From: Noviherbaspirillum sp. L7-7A
GTDB taxonomy: Bacteria; Pseudomonadota; Gammaproteobacteria; Burkholderiales; Burkholderiaceae_D
Direction of reading: 5' to 3'
DNA length: 64,000 nucleotides
Assembly: GCF_019052805.1 (NCBI RefSeq)
Contig: NZ_JAHQRJ010000001.1
Span: 3,906,001-3,970,000, forward strand
The translations under genes and the position numbers were made by a program. Positions 1 through 8,575 of this stretch are shown here, piece by piece (the stretch's first letter is position 1; each line of letters begins with the position of its first letter). The notes under the pieces were generated by a model, which did no database searches, was not told where the DNA came from, and saw only the letters and a list, made by a program, of their open reading frames with translations.

Positions 1-750
1 GTCATTCCACGCATGCACCTGCAGCGGCGCGACGATGGACGCGGTGGACGGCGGCACCTCGGTGGCGCGGGCGACCGGGTCGGCCTTCTGCGGCAGCAGC
101 TGGCCGGAGGCCGACAGCAGTTCGTACTTGTAGCGTTCGCCAACGCCGATGCGCGGGATGAACAGCTCCCAGACGCCGGCTTCATGGCGCAGCCGCATCG
201 GATGGCGGCGGCCGTCCCACAGGTTGAAGTCGCCCACCACCGATACCCGCTGCGCGCTCGGCGCCCAGACCGCGAAGCGGGTGCCGGCCACGCCATTGAC
301 GGTCATCGGCTGCGCGCCCAGGCAGCGGCCGAGGCGGTAATGCACGCCGCTGGAAAGCAGGCCGAGTTCGTGATCGGACAGCAGCAGGCCGAAAGAATAC
401 GGGTCTTCGGTCTCGAACACGGTTTCATTGCCGCTGGCATCCGGCCACCAGATGCGCAGCCGGTAGGCCTGCCCCAGCCGCATGCGGGCCGGCGTGCCGA
501 CGAACATGCCGCGGCCATCGACCTGGGTGAACTCGGCCAGCAGGCCGCCGCGCAGGCCGATTGCCTGCACCCGCAGCGCGCCCGGCTGCCAGGCGCGGAT
601 CTGCAGCCTGCGCCCGACCTGGTGCGGCCCGAGCAGCGCGAACGGGTCCTGCAGCCGGCCTTCGGCGAGTGCATCGATCAGATGGGTGGGGATGCGGCTT
701 TCGGCGGGCGGGACTGCGGCCCGCCTTTCCTGTTCAATTTCTTGTTGCAT
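1..750 (-). CDS. glgB: 1,4-alpha-glucan branching enzyme GlgB, N-terminal part (cut by window edge)
   Basis: Introduces alpha-1,6 branches into glycogen in the cytoplasm. Only the first 250 codons are present; the catalytic barrel lies outside the window. I translated the minus strand from an ATG at 750, preceded by a GAGGAA Shine-Dalgarno. The protein starts MQQEIEQERRAAV, and around residues 150-185 carries the CBM48 hallmark stretch GTRFAVWAPSAQRVSVVGDF followed by NLWDGRRHPM, which is diagnostic of GlgB. It follows glgA by 83 bp in the same direction, so the two are probably one glycogen-synthesis operon. Family identity is clear; only the C-terminal completeness is unknown. Confidence 0.93.
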   Translation of the reverse strand, partial: MQQEIEQERRAAVPPAESRIPTHLIDALAEGRLQDPFALLGPHQVGRRLQIRAWQPGALRVQAIGLRGGLLAEFTQVDGRGMFVGTPARMRLGQAYRLRIWWPDASGNETVFETEDPYSFGLLLSDHELGLLSSGVHYRLGRCLGAQPMTVNGVAGTRFAVWAPSAQRVSVVGDFNLWDGRRHPMRLRHEAGVWELFIPRIGVGERYKYELLSASGQLLPQKADPVARATEVPPSTASIVAPLQVHAWND

Positions 751-833
751 GGATTCCTCGACATGATCTGGTTGCTGCGTCGCAAAAACCGGGCCACCGG
801 AAAGAGGGTGCGATGGCGCCATGCGCTTTCCCT

Positions 834-2378
834 TCAGGCCCGCTTGTAGAGCGTCGCCGCTTCGTCGGCGGCCGCACTGCGCGGCAGCAAGGTGTTTTCA
901 AACAGGGCGCGGGCATGGCCGGGCGCGATGTCGGCATACATGCGGATGTACTTGCGCACCGGACCGTACCAGGAAAAATCGGCCTGCATCGCATTGCGCT
1001 GCAGGCGTTGCCAGCAGCTGCCTTGGCCATACAGGGCCAGCGCGCGCTCCATTGCCCGCACCATGTCGTCGGCGCCGTCGCCGTCGAACAGCACGCCGTT
1101 GGCCAGTTCATGCGGCGCATCCGGCTCGCCGGCGTCGGACACGGTGTCGCACAGGCCGCCGACCCTGGACGCCACCGGGATGGTGCCGTACAGCATGGCG
1201 TAGATGGGTGTGAGGCCAAACGGCTCGAAGCGGGTGCCATGCAGCAGCATGTCGGCGCCGGCATGCAGCGCATGGGCCATTTTCTCGTCATAGCCGATCT
1301 GTACCGCCACCCGGCCCGGCCATTCGGCCGCCAGCTGGCGGAAGCGCGCTTCATAGCCATGGTCGCCGCGCCCCTGCACCACCACCTGCAGCCGGCCGTG
1401 GTCGGCCAGCAGGCGCGGCAGGGCATCGAGCGCCACGTCGGCCATCTTCTGATGGGTGATGCGGCTGCCCAGCGCCACCAGCGGCGCGAATGGCTCCACC
1501 GGCAGGCCGCACAAACGCTGCAGCTCGCGCTTGCAGGCGGCCTTGCCGGCCAGGTCGTCGGCGCTGAAGGCGCGTGCCGTGAGCGGGTCGTGGGACGGAT
1601 TCCAGGCGATGGGGTCGACGCCGTTGGGGATGGCCAGCAGCGCGTCGCGCCGCGCATTGAGCAGGCCGTCCAGGCCGTGGCCGAAGCGCGGCGTCAGGAT
1701 TTCCTGCGCATAGGTGTCGCTGACAGCCGTGATGCGGTCGGCGCACAGGATGCCGGCCTTCATGAAACTCAGCTTGCCCCAGAACTCCACGCCGTCGGCA
1801 TGCAGCATGTCGCCCGGCACGCCCAGCGCGCCGGCAAGCGCCATGTCGACATTGCCCTGGAAGGCGAGGTTGTGGATGGTCAGCGCGGAACCGACGTTAT
1901 CAATGCCCTGCGCCCTGAGCAGCAGCGGAATCAGGCCGGCATGCCAGTCATTGGCATGCACCACATGCGGCGTCGGGAACATGGTCTTTCCGGCGCAGAT
2001 GCGGGCCGCGGCATGGGCGAGGTCGCCGAAGGCGAGCGCATTGTCGCCGTATTCGACACCGTCGTCGTTCACATACGGATCGCCGCTGCGGCTGCGCAGG
2101 CGCTCGGTGTCGAGCAGCAGCACCGGCATATCGGCGCCCGGCATGCGGCCCAGCATCAGCCGGCCGGCGCCGCCGGGCAGGTCGTCGAGCACGGGGCCGA
2201 TTTGGCGCAGGCCAGTCGCATTGGCAAGCGCCGCCGGATAGCCGGGCATCAGAATGGTGGCGTCCACGCCATGGTCGATCAGCACGGCGGCCAGCGCCGT
2301 GATCACGTCCGCCAGTCCGCCGGTCTTGACCAGCGGCACTGCTTCCGATGCAACGAGCAATACGCGCGCTCTCCCCAT
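834..2378 (-). CDS. glgA: Glycogen synthase GlgA
   Basis: Transfers glucose from ADP-glucose to the growing alpha-1,4-glucan (family GT5, cytoplasmic). 514 residues, slightly longer than the usual 480. Residues 18-25 are KTGGLADV, the ADP-glucose-binding loop of bacterial glycogen synthases, and the C-terminal Rossmann domain has GTRFEPFGLTPIYAMLYG with the conserved E-x7-E nucleotide-sugar motif. The ATG is preceded by AGGGGAG at good spacing. glgB follows downstream on the same strand, supporting a glgAB operon. No glgC or glgP is visible in the window. Confidence 0.95.
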   Translation of the reverse strand: MGRARVLLVASEAVPLVKTGGLADVITALAAVLIDHGVDATILMPGYPAALANATGLRQIGPVLDDLPGGAGRLMLGRMPGADMPVLLLDTERLRSRSGDPYVNDDGVEYGDNALAFGDLAHAAARICAGKTMFPTPHVVHANDWHAGLIPLLLRAQGIDNVGSALTIHNLAFQGNVDMALAGALGVPGDMLHADGVEFWGKLSFMKAGILCADRITAVSDTYAQEILTPRFGHGLDGLLNARRDALLAIPNGVDPIAWNPSHDPLTARAFSADDLAGKAACKRELQRLCGLPVEPFAPLVALGSRITHQKMADVALDALPRLLADHGRLQVVVQGRGDHGYEARFRQLAAEWPGRVAVQIGYDEKMAHALHAGADMLLHGTRFEPFGLTPIYAMLYGTIPVASRVGGLCDTVSDAGEPDAPHELANGVLFDGDGADDMVRAMERALALYGQGSCWQRLQRNAMQADFSWYGPVRKYIRMYADIAPGHARALFENTLLPRSAAADEAATLYKRA

Positions 2379-2523
2379 GTAACTCCCCTTGGTTGATTGA
2401 ATGGATGCCGGCAGGTGGCGGTTGCCCCGCTTATTGATATCGGTCGTATGCCCGGCAGATTCGCAACTCTAGTAAGAATATTGCTACTTCGCTATCGGCG
2501 GGGGCCGCATACGGCTGTGGGAG

Positions 2524-2551
2524 TTTTCCTACAGGGGAAGATTTTCTACCA
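2524..2551. repeat. Paired TTTTC(C)TAC motifs in the glgA/GT2 intergenic region
   Basis: The 299 bp between the divergent glgA and the glycosyltransferase gene hold two similar ten-mers, TTTTCCTACA at 2524-2533 and TTTTCTACCA at 2542-2551, spaced 18 bp start to start. Upstream, around 2470-2490, is an imperfect 18 bp palindrome centred on AATATT. These look like regulator sites for a divergent promoter region, but no protein can be named. The block CCTACAGGG also occurs at 14811-14819 beside the sigma-54 element of the PEP-CTERM gene. Confidence 0.35.
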
Positions 2552-2677
2552 AGGGCAGAGGGCGGGCATAGTGGCCGGCTGCCGCAGAAGTGGAGGAAGC
2601 GGCATGCATGCCGGGGGAACAAGCCGTAGGGTGTCAGTCTAAAAGGCCATGGCAAGAAGCTTGCCGCCGGAGGGAGC

Positions 2678-3541
2678 ATGGACAAGGCCGGGCAGCGTGT
2701 TTCCGTAGTGCTTCTGACCTACAACCGCGTCGGCGAACTCGCACGTTCGCTGGACAAGCTGCTGGCCATGCCGGAACAACCAGCAGTGATCGTGGTCGAC
2801 AATGCCTCCACCGATGCCACGGCCTTCGTCGTGGCGCAGCGCTATCCCCGGGTGCAATGCATCAGCCTGCCGCGCAATATCGGCGGCGCGGGCCGCAATG
2901 CGGGAGTGCGACTGGCCGCGACGCCCTATGTCGCCTTTTGCGACGACGATTCCTGGTGGGAGGATGGCGCGCTCGGCCTGGCCGTGGAAATCCTGGACCA
3001 CTATCCCGACGTGGCTGCGCTGTGCGGCCGGGTGCTGCTGGGCGAGGATTGCCGCGAGGACCCGGCCTGCGCCGAGATGGCTGCCAGCCCGCTGCCGTCG
3101 GAGGGATTGCCCGGCCCGGCGCTGCTGGGCTTCATTGCCTGCGCGGCGGTGTTCCGGCGCGACGCCTATCTGCAGGCCGGCGGCTATGAGGCGCGCTTCT
3201 TCGTCGGTGGCGAGGAAGCGCTGCTGGCCCTGGACCTTGCCGCCGCCGGCTGGCGCATCGCCTATGTGCCGCAGCTGGCCGTGCATCATCATCCCTCGCC
3301 CTATCGCGACAATATCGCGCGCCAGGTCATCGTCATTCGCAATGCGCTCTGGGTGGCATGGCTGCGCCTGCCGCCGGCATGGGCGGCCAGGGAAACCCTG
3401 CGCATCCGGCGCCGGGCGCCCAGCCGGGAAGCGTGGCGCGGCGGCTTGCGCCAGGCCTTGCATGAACTGCCGTGGGTATGGCGCAGCCGCAGGGTGCTGC
3501 CGCCGCAGGTGGCCGGGCTGCTGCGGCTGTTGCGGGGTTAG
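2678..3541 (+). CDS. Family 2 glycosyltransferase
   Basis: Soluble GT-A type sugar transferase of 287 residues. The N-terminus VSVVLLTYNRVGELARSLDK is the typical nucleotide-sugar-binding start; VVDNASTDAT and the metal-binding CDDDSWW (about residue 88) follow. No membrane helix is visible. The start is supported by CCGGAGGGAGC before the ATG. The acceptor cannot be predicted. It stands alone, divergent from glgA and convergent with the HupE-like gene, so the nearby glycan function is uncertain. Confidence 0.88.
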   Translation: MDKAGQRVSVVLLTYNRVGELARSLDKLLAMPEQPAVIVVDNASTDATAFVVAQRYPRVQCISLPRNIGGAGRNAGVRLAATPYVAFCDDDSWWEDGALGLAVEILDHYPDVAALCGRVLLGEDCREDPACAEMAASPLPSEGLPGPALLGFIACAAVFRRDAYLQAGGYEARFFVGGEEALLALDLAAAGWRIAYVPQLAVHHHPSPYRDNIARQVIVIRNALWVAWLRLPPAWAARETLRIRRRAPSREAWRGGLRQALHELPWVWRSRRVLPPQVAGLLRLLRG

Positions 3542-3560
3542 TGTCCGCAGGAACCTGGTA

Positions 3561-4151
3561 TCAGGCCAGCATCATCCAGGTTCCCGCCAGCGCAATGCCC
3601 AGTCCGGCGACACGGCTGGCGAGCCGGCCGGCACGGTTGGCGGCCAGCATGCCGGCCAGGTGAAGCAGGGCGGTGGCAGCGGAAAAACCCAGGAAATAGG
3701 CGAGGGAAGCGCCGTCGGCCGGCGTTTCCAGGCCATGCGCCTGGCCATGGGCCAGCGCGAACGCGGCAAGCAGAAGGCCGCCTGCCCATGCCGGCATGCG
3801 CACTGAAAGCACGGTCAGCATGCCGAGGGCAACCACGGACAGGCCGATCAGGCTTTCCATGCCGGCCAGTGCCACGCCGCCGACCGCTGCCAGCGCGCCC
3901 AGCAGCATGACCAGCGGGAATAGCGCCGGCAGCCAGCGCCTGGCGGTGTGGTTCTGCGCCGCGGCCCATAAGCCGACGGCAATCATGGCCAGCAGGTGGT
4001 CTCCTCCGGAAACCGGATGCAGCAGGCCGGCCAGCAGTCCGGCGGCATGCGTGCCGTCATGCGCCATGGCCGGTCCGGAAAGCAGCGCCAGGGCGGTGCA
4101 TGGCAGAGCCACATAAAATTTTTTGGTGCGGAATGCACTTGTTTTGATCAT
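3561..4151 (-). CDS. hupE: HupE/UreJ-family metal permease
   Basis: Small polytopic inner-membrane protein, 197 residues from the chosen ATG at 4151, with about six hydrophobic segments. It begins with a signal-like helix ending AMAHDG and has the family signature LHPVSGGDHLLAM plus a histidine-rich AHGQAHG segment late in the protein. HupE/UreJ proteins move nickel or cobalt for hydrogenase or urease. No hydrogenase, urease or cobalamin genes lie nearby, so the metal and purpose are open. A longer reading from 4202 adds 17 residues with no signal-peptide character. Only a weak GGAG precedes the start. Confidence 0.82.
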   Translation of the reverse strand: MIKTSAFRTKKFYVALPCTALALLSGPAMAHDGTHAAGLLAGLLHPVSGGDHLLAMIAVGLWAAAQNHTARRWLPALFPLVMLLGALAAVGGVALAGMESLIGLSVVALGMLTVLSVRMPAWAGGLLLAAFALAHGQAHGLETPADGASLAYFLGFSAATALLHLAGMLAANRAGRLASRVAGLGIALAGTWMMLA

Positions 4152-4435
4152 CTTGTTCAATCGCTCCGTGAGAAATGATGTGGTGTTGCGTCGGTCAGGC
4201 AATGGCGGTCGACCTGTACTGCTTCATAGCAAAAGCTGCGCCGGCCGCTGTGCGGCAGGACGCGGGCGCCGCGCGTGTCTGAACTCATCTATTGTCTGTT
4301 TGGCACATCGCAAATCCGGTGCGCGTCCGTGGAACCTGGCATTGAGTACGCCGTTCAATCATTGAGCAGGGAGCGCCATGCCTGCAACCCCGGCGGCGCT
4401 TTCCCGAATTTCTGTTCACCTACCCCGGAGCCTGG

Positions 4436-5458
4436 ATGCCACAGCACGCCGAACCTCAGATCGAACCGCCGCGTTTCGTCCAGATCGAACCCGTAGGCCA
4501 ATGCAATCTGCGTTGCCGCATGTGCCCCATTTCCCTGCGTCCCGAGAGCCAGCCCGGCCGGCCGCCGGCCCTGATGGAAATGGATGTCTTTACCCGGCTG
4601 ATCGAGCAGTTCGGCGATATCGAGGAACTGCATCTGCAGGGATTGGGCGAGCCGCTGATGCATCCGCGTTTCTTCGACATGGTGTCGCATGCGGCGCGGC
4701 GCGGCATACGGGTGTCGACCAATACCAACATGACCCTGATGACCGAAGCGCGCGCCGCCGAATGCGTGGCCAGCGGCCTGCATACGCTGCATGCCTCGCT
4801 GGATGGGGCCCATGCGGCAAGCTATGAAGCGATCCGCCTGCGCGCCTCGTTCGACAAGGTCATGCGCAACCTGCGCCGGCTGATGGCGGCCAGGCGGGCG
4901 GCCGGCAGCGCGCTGCCACAGGTGAAGCTGGTGGCGGTGGTCATGCGCATGAACCTGGAAGAGCTGCCGGCCCTGGTGCGGCTGGCCGGCGACGAAGGCG
5001 TGGAGAGCCTGTCGGTGCAGCATCTGTGCCACGACTTCGGCGAGGACAGCCTGCCGGCGCAGTATCAGCCAATGCGCGCCTTCATCAACGGCCAGACCCT
5101 GTTGCGGGACGAGCGCGCGAGGGTGGACGCGGTATTCGACGCGGCCCGCGCCGAGGCCCAACGGCTGGGTGTCGCGCTGCGCCTGCCCAACCTGACGCCG
5201 CGCCGCCACGCGCCCGACGTGCCCGGCCGCAAGCGCTGCGACTGGCCCTGGCGCGGCGCCTACATCAGCTACGACGGCCGCGCCATGCCCTGCTGCATGG
5301 TGGCCACGCCGGACCGCATCCACTTCGGGAACATGGCCGAGGAAGGCGTGCAGGCGGTCTGGAACAATGCGGCCTACAACCGCTTTCGCGAGGCGCTTTC
5401 ATCGGATGCGCCGCCGCAGGTATGCAGCAGTTGCGCGGTCTATAGCGGGACGTTCTAG
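4436..5458 (+). CDS. Radical SAM protein with SPASM domain
   Basis: 340-residue 4Fe-4S enzyme that cleaves S-adenosylmethionine to a radical. Residues 23-30 are CNLRCRMC (CX3CX2C). The C-terminus (about 265-340) has the SPASM pattern CDWPW...YISYDGRAMPCC...GN...W.N...R...CSSC, which binds auxiliary iron-sulfur clusters. This layout is shared by enzymes that modify ribosomal peptides and by sugar- or cofactor-modifying proteins. No precursor peptide is visible within 300 bp on either side. GGAG precedes the ATG. The substrate is unknown. Confidence 0.9.
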   Translation: MPQHAEPQIEPPRFVQIEPVGQCNLRCRMCPISLRPESQPGRPPALMEMDVFTRLIEQFGDIEELHLQGLGEPLMHPRFFDMVSHAARRGIRVSTNTNMTLMTEARAAECVASGLHTLHASLDGAHAASYEAIRLRASFDKVMRNLRRLMAARRAAGSALPQVKLVAVVMRMNLEELPALVRLAGDEGVESLSVQHLCHDFGEDSLPAQYQPMRAFINGQTLLRDERARVDAVFDAARAEAQRLGVALRLPNLTPRRHAPDVPGRKRCDWPWRGAYISYDGRAMPCCMVATPDRIHFGNMAEEGVQAVWNNAAYNRFREALSSDAPPQVCSSCAVYSGTF

Positions 5459-5517
5459 GTGGTACGCGTGGCGTCTTGCGCCTGGAGCCGCAATACCGTC
5501 CGTGGCGTGCAACTACC

Positions 5518-5542
5518 GTGCAATGCCCTTCGGGTATTGCAC
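5518..5542. repeat. Perfectly paired UUCG-capped hairpin (REP-like)
   Basis: GTGCAATGCCC (5518-5528), TTC, GGGTATTGCAC (5532-5542) forms an 11 bp stem with one G-U pair. The stem closes on a C-TTCG-G tetraloop if the first C-G pair is counted. It sits between the convergent radical SAM and topoisomerase genes. There is no T-tract, so it may be a repetitive extragenic palindrome rather than a classical terminator. Similar GTGCAAT...ATTGCAC hairpins are common between genes in Burkholderiales. Confidence 0.6.
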
Positions 5543-5602
5543 CCTGCGTGATGGGGGCGTGGCGGGCAGGCAAAGTGGGATCCCCGGCGGGACCGATCCG
5601 CC

Positions 5603-6703
5603 CTACGCCGCCTCGCGCCGGCTTTCCAGCAAAGCCAGCACCGCCAGCTCCTCCATCTTCAGCGCATGCGGATCGTCGGCCGGCGCCTTCATGGACTTGA
5701 TCAGTTCATCCCACGTCTCATGCATGATGCCCTGCAGATAGCAGTCCAGCACCGCCGGGTGCACATAGCATTTGCGACATACCGCCGGCGTATTGCCGAG
5801 CCGCTTCGAGACGCTGGAAATGGCCTGCACGATGTTCCTCTTCGCGTCGGTCTCGGATTCCACCGCGCGCAGTGCCTGCAACTCCAGCGCCGCCAGCATG
5901 GTGCCCGACCAGGTACGGAAATCCTTGGCGGTATAGTCCGCGCCGGTCAGGCTGCGCAGGTAGTCGTTGACGTCGGCCGAATCGATGGTGTGGCGCTCGC
6001 CATCCTCGCCGATGTACTGGAACAGCTCCTGGCCGGGCAGGTCGCGGATGCGCTTGATGATGCGCGCCAGCCTGGGGTCGCGCAGCCTTATCGTGTGCTC
6101 GACGCCGCTCTTGCCGCGGAAATGAAACTCGACCTCGCGCCCGCTGATGTCGACATGCCGGTTGCGCAGCGTGGTCAGCCCGAACGACTTGTTGGTGCGC
6201 GCATATTCCTCGTTGCCGATGCGGATCATGGTGTCCTGCAGCAGCTGCACCACGGTTGCCAGCACCTTCTCGCGCGGCAGGCCAGGCAGGGACAGGTCTT
6301 CATTGACCTTTGCGCGGATGCGCGGCAGCGCGCGGCCGAAGCTCAGCATGCGTTCGTACTTGGATTCGTCGCGCACGCTGCGCCACTGTGCGTGATAGCG
6401 GTATTGCTTGCGCCTTTTCGCATCCCGGCCGGTGGCCTGGATGTGGCCGTTGGCAAGCGGGCAGATCCAGACTTCGGTCCAGGCCGGCGGAATGGCCAGC
6501 GCCCGGATGCGCCTGAGCGTCTCCTCGTCGCGCACCGGCTTGCCATCCGGCCCGGCATAGCGGAAGCCGGCACGGGTCTTGTGACGGGTAATGCCGGGCT
6601 TGCTGTCGTCCACATAGCGCAGCCCGACTTTGCGGGCGACTGCCGGCGCATCCTCCGAGGGCGCGGGAGCGATGCTGGCAGCGGTCTTGGGCAGGGATTT
6701 CAT
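5603..6703 (-). CDS. DNA topoisomerase IB
   Basis: Relaxes supercoiled DNA by a transient 3'-phosphotyrosyl link, no ATP needed. 366 residues from the ATG at 6703, similar to the bacterial poxvirus-like enzymes. Recognisable segments include VGLRYVDDSKPGITR, the Arg/Lys-containing TRAGFRYAGPDG and TLRNRHVDI, the FRTWSGTMLA helix, and the nucleophile in CYVHPAVLDCYLQG (Tyr about 313). The start is not certain: no strong Shine-Dalgarno precedes 6703, and an in-frame ATG at 6751 is possible. It is a single gene, convergent with the radical SAM gene. Confidence 0.93.
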   Translation of the reverse strand: MKSLPKTAASIAPAPSEDAPAVARKVGLRYVDDSKPGITRHKTRAGFRYAGPDGKPVRDEETLRRIRALAIPPAWTEVWICPLANGHIQATGRDAKRRKQYRYHAQWRSVRDESKYERMLSFGRALPRIRAKVNEDLSLPGLPREKVLATVVQLLQDTMIRIGNEEYARTNKSFGLTTLRNRHVDISGREVEFHFRGKSGVEHTIRLRDPRLARIIKRIRDLPGQELFQYIGEDGERHTIDSADVNDYLRSLTGADYTAKDFRTWSGTMLAALELQALRAVESETDAKRNIVQAISSVSKRLGNTPAVCRKCYVHPAVLDCYLQGIMHETWDELIKSMKAPADDPHALKMEELAVLALLESRREAA

Positions 6704-6877
6704 GATGGCTGTGCAATGCGAAGGGACAGGCTTTGTGTGTAGCACATCCCGCATCCACTCATGGCCAGCGCCAGGCAGGATCATGGATTGCGAGCAATCC
6801 CGCAATGCAGCAAGTCCATTGGCGCCGGATTCCGGCATAAGCCGGCGCCAATGCCACGCCGCCGGCTTGCTGCAACC

Positions 6878-8434
6878 TTATTGCGCCGAATAGGCGCCGA
6901 TATCCAGCACGCCGCCATTGCGCAGCCGGCTGCCCGCGATATGCACGTATTCCCGCAGCGAGGTCAGCGCCACGCCGCTCGGGCTGAAGCCGGCCGCGCT
7001 GCCGGCGCCGATGAAGGGCGCGCCGGCGGCAGGCCGCAGGTCATAGGCGGCGCGGTTGACGAAGGCCGGCGCGAGCGAGCGGTAATTGGTTTGCAGCAGC
7101 GCGTTGCCCTGGCCGGTGAGGCTGCCGGTGCCGGCGAAGATATTGTTCTGCGCCAGGAGCGGCGTGGTCACGTCCGGGCCCACCAGGATGAACATGCCAT
7201 TGCTGCTGTCATCGTTGATGAAGGTATTGTTGACCACATACAGGTGCTTGCCGGGGTTGGTCGCGCCTTCCACGCCATAGGACACCATGTTGGAGTTCTG
7301 GTTGGCCGAGGGCTGCTCGATCACGTTGCCGATCAGGTAGGCGGTGCCGGCGTTGGGCAGGTCGATCTCGTAGCTGGGCTGGGCCGGCGCAGTGGTCTCG
7401 AACTGGCCCGGCGGCGTGCTGGAAAAGCGGCTGTAGCTGATGTTGTTGACCCGCGCCCGCGACTTCAGGTTGTGGCCGACCCGGGCGTCATGGGAATAGC
7501 TGGCGCGGAAGGTCAGGCTGGCGACGCGGCCGACATACAGGTTGTGGGTGCCGCCGCCGTCGTTGCCGTTGTGGCCGAACTCGGTGTTCTCGATCAGGAT
7601 GTCGCTTTCGCCATCATTGCTGGTCAGGATGCCGCTTTCATTGTCATGGATGAAGCTGTTCCTCACCGTCAGATGCTTGCCGTCCAGGCGGATCGCCGAG
7701 CCGTTGCCGTCCGGCACCTGGGCGCCCCACAGCTCGACATTGTCGACCAGCACCCGGCTGCCGGTGATCACCCAGGTACCCTTGCCCCAGGCGTAATTGC
7801 CGAACGCGCCGATCTTCGGGCGGCCGTTGATGCCGCGGATCGTCAGGTCGTTGGCATGGAAGGCGCAGGTGTCGCCGTCATAGGTGCGGCTGCCGGCGGC
7901 GTCGATTTCCACCACGTCGCCGTTGCCTGCTACCCGCAGCGCGTCGCATGGCCTTGCATAGTCGCGGCCGGGGCCGACCGACAGCGTGCGGCCGGACACG
8001 GCGCGGCTATAGACCCGGCCGGCCACGGTCACGCCCGCCGGTGCGTATTGGCAGGACTTGTCGGCGCCGGGTGCGGGGTCGTCGAAGTTGGCGTTATTGC
8101 ACGGGATGCCGGCGCTAACGCTCTGATAGGTGTAACTGCCGTTGGCGCCATAGCGCACCTGTCGCGCGCCGGGCACGGTGCAGACTTCGCCTTCGGCGGC
8201 GCACTGGGTCCAGCCGTCGGCGCCGGCCGGTGCGGTGACGAGCAGGCCGCTGGTGCCGCCACTGCCGCTGACGTTGCCGCTGTTGGCAATGCTGGCCATG
8301 GAACCGCTGGCAACGCTGGTTTGGGAATCGCCGCCTCCGCCACCGCCGCAGGAAGCAAGAAGCAGAACAGCGGCAGTGACGGCGGCAAGACGCAGGGCGG
8401 GCAGCGTGCCCGGATGGGAATGAAGGGGATTCAC
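6878..8434 (-). CDS. Right-handed beta-helix lipoprotein
   Basis: 518-residue predicted outer-membrane or periplasmic lipoprotein starting at a GTG. The signal peptide ends in LLLASCGGGGGG, a lipobox with the acylated Cys at about 29. From about residue 140 the sequence has repeated short strands with Asn and Gly ladders (LTIRGINGRPKIG, VLVDNVELWGAQ, LTVRNSFIHDNESG, ILIENTEFGHNGN), the pattern of parallel beta-helix proteins such as pectate-lyase-like and carbohydrate-binding enzymes. No catalytic residues can be assigned. Two exact 14 bp repeats lie in its promoter region. Substrate unknown, perhaps a polysaccharide. Confidence 0.82.
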   Translation of the reverse strand: MNPLHSHPGTLPALRLAAVTAAVLLLASCGGGGGGDSQTSVASGSMASIANSGNVSGSGGTSGLLVTAPAGADGWTQCAAEGEVCTVPGARQVRYGANGSYTYQSVSAGIPCNNANFDDPAPGADKSCQYAPAGVTVAGRVYSRAVSGRTLSVGPGRDYARPCDALRVAGNGDVVEIDAAGSRTYDGDTCAFHANDLTIRGINGRPKIGAFGNYAWGKGTWVITGSRVLVDNVELWGAQVPDGNGSAIRLDGKHLTVRNSFIHDNESGILTSNDGESDILIENTEFGHNGNDGGGTHNLYVGRVASLTFRASYSHDARVGHNLKSRARVNNISYSRFSSTPPGQFETTAPAQPSYEIDLPNAGTAYLIGNVIEQPSANQNSNMVSYGVEGATNPGKHLYVVNNTFINDDSSNGMFILVGPDVTTPLLAQNNIFAGTGSLTGQGNALLQTNYRSLAPAFVNRAAYDLRPAAGAPFIGAGSAAGFSPSGVALTSLREYVHIAGSRLRNGGVLDIGAYSAQ

Positions 8435-8477
8435 GTTCGGATCTCTGTTGCGGTTGAGGCGCAGCCAGGGACCCGGC

Positions 8478-8535
8478 AGCGCTAAATTTCCATGAAGAAA
8501 TTGTAGCGCTAAATTTCCTAGAGGAAAATAACTTT
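8478..8535. promoter_or_regulatory. Repeated operator-like sites upstream of the beta-helix lipoprotein
   Basis: The 14-mer AGCGCTAAATTTCC occurs twice, at 8478-8491 and 8505-8518, 27 bp apart (between two and three helical turns). Around them are inverted repeats: AATTTC...GAAATT spanning 8485-8502 and TTTCC-TAGA-GGAAA at 8514-8527. The segment is AT-rich in a GC-rich genome and lies 44 bp upstream of the lipoprotein start, in the promoter position. This is the layout of a repressor or activator with two binding sites; the regulator is unknown. Confidence 0.5.
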
Positions 8536-8575
8536 TTCAGCGTGCCTTTTTAACATTTTCATTCTGGCATTGGCC

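Noticed and set aside
561-2396. 611-codon open frame on the plus strand opposite glgA
   Set aside because: Antisense shadow of glgA: His/Gln/Arg/Ala-rich composition typical of reversed high-GC coding sequence, no ribosome site, no domain.
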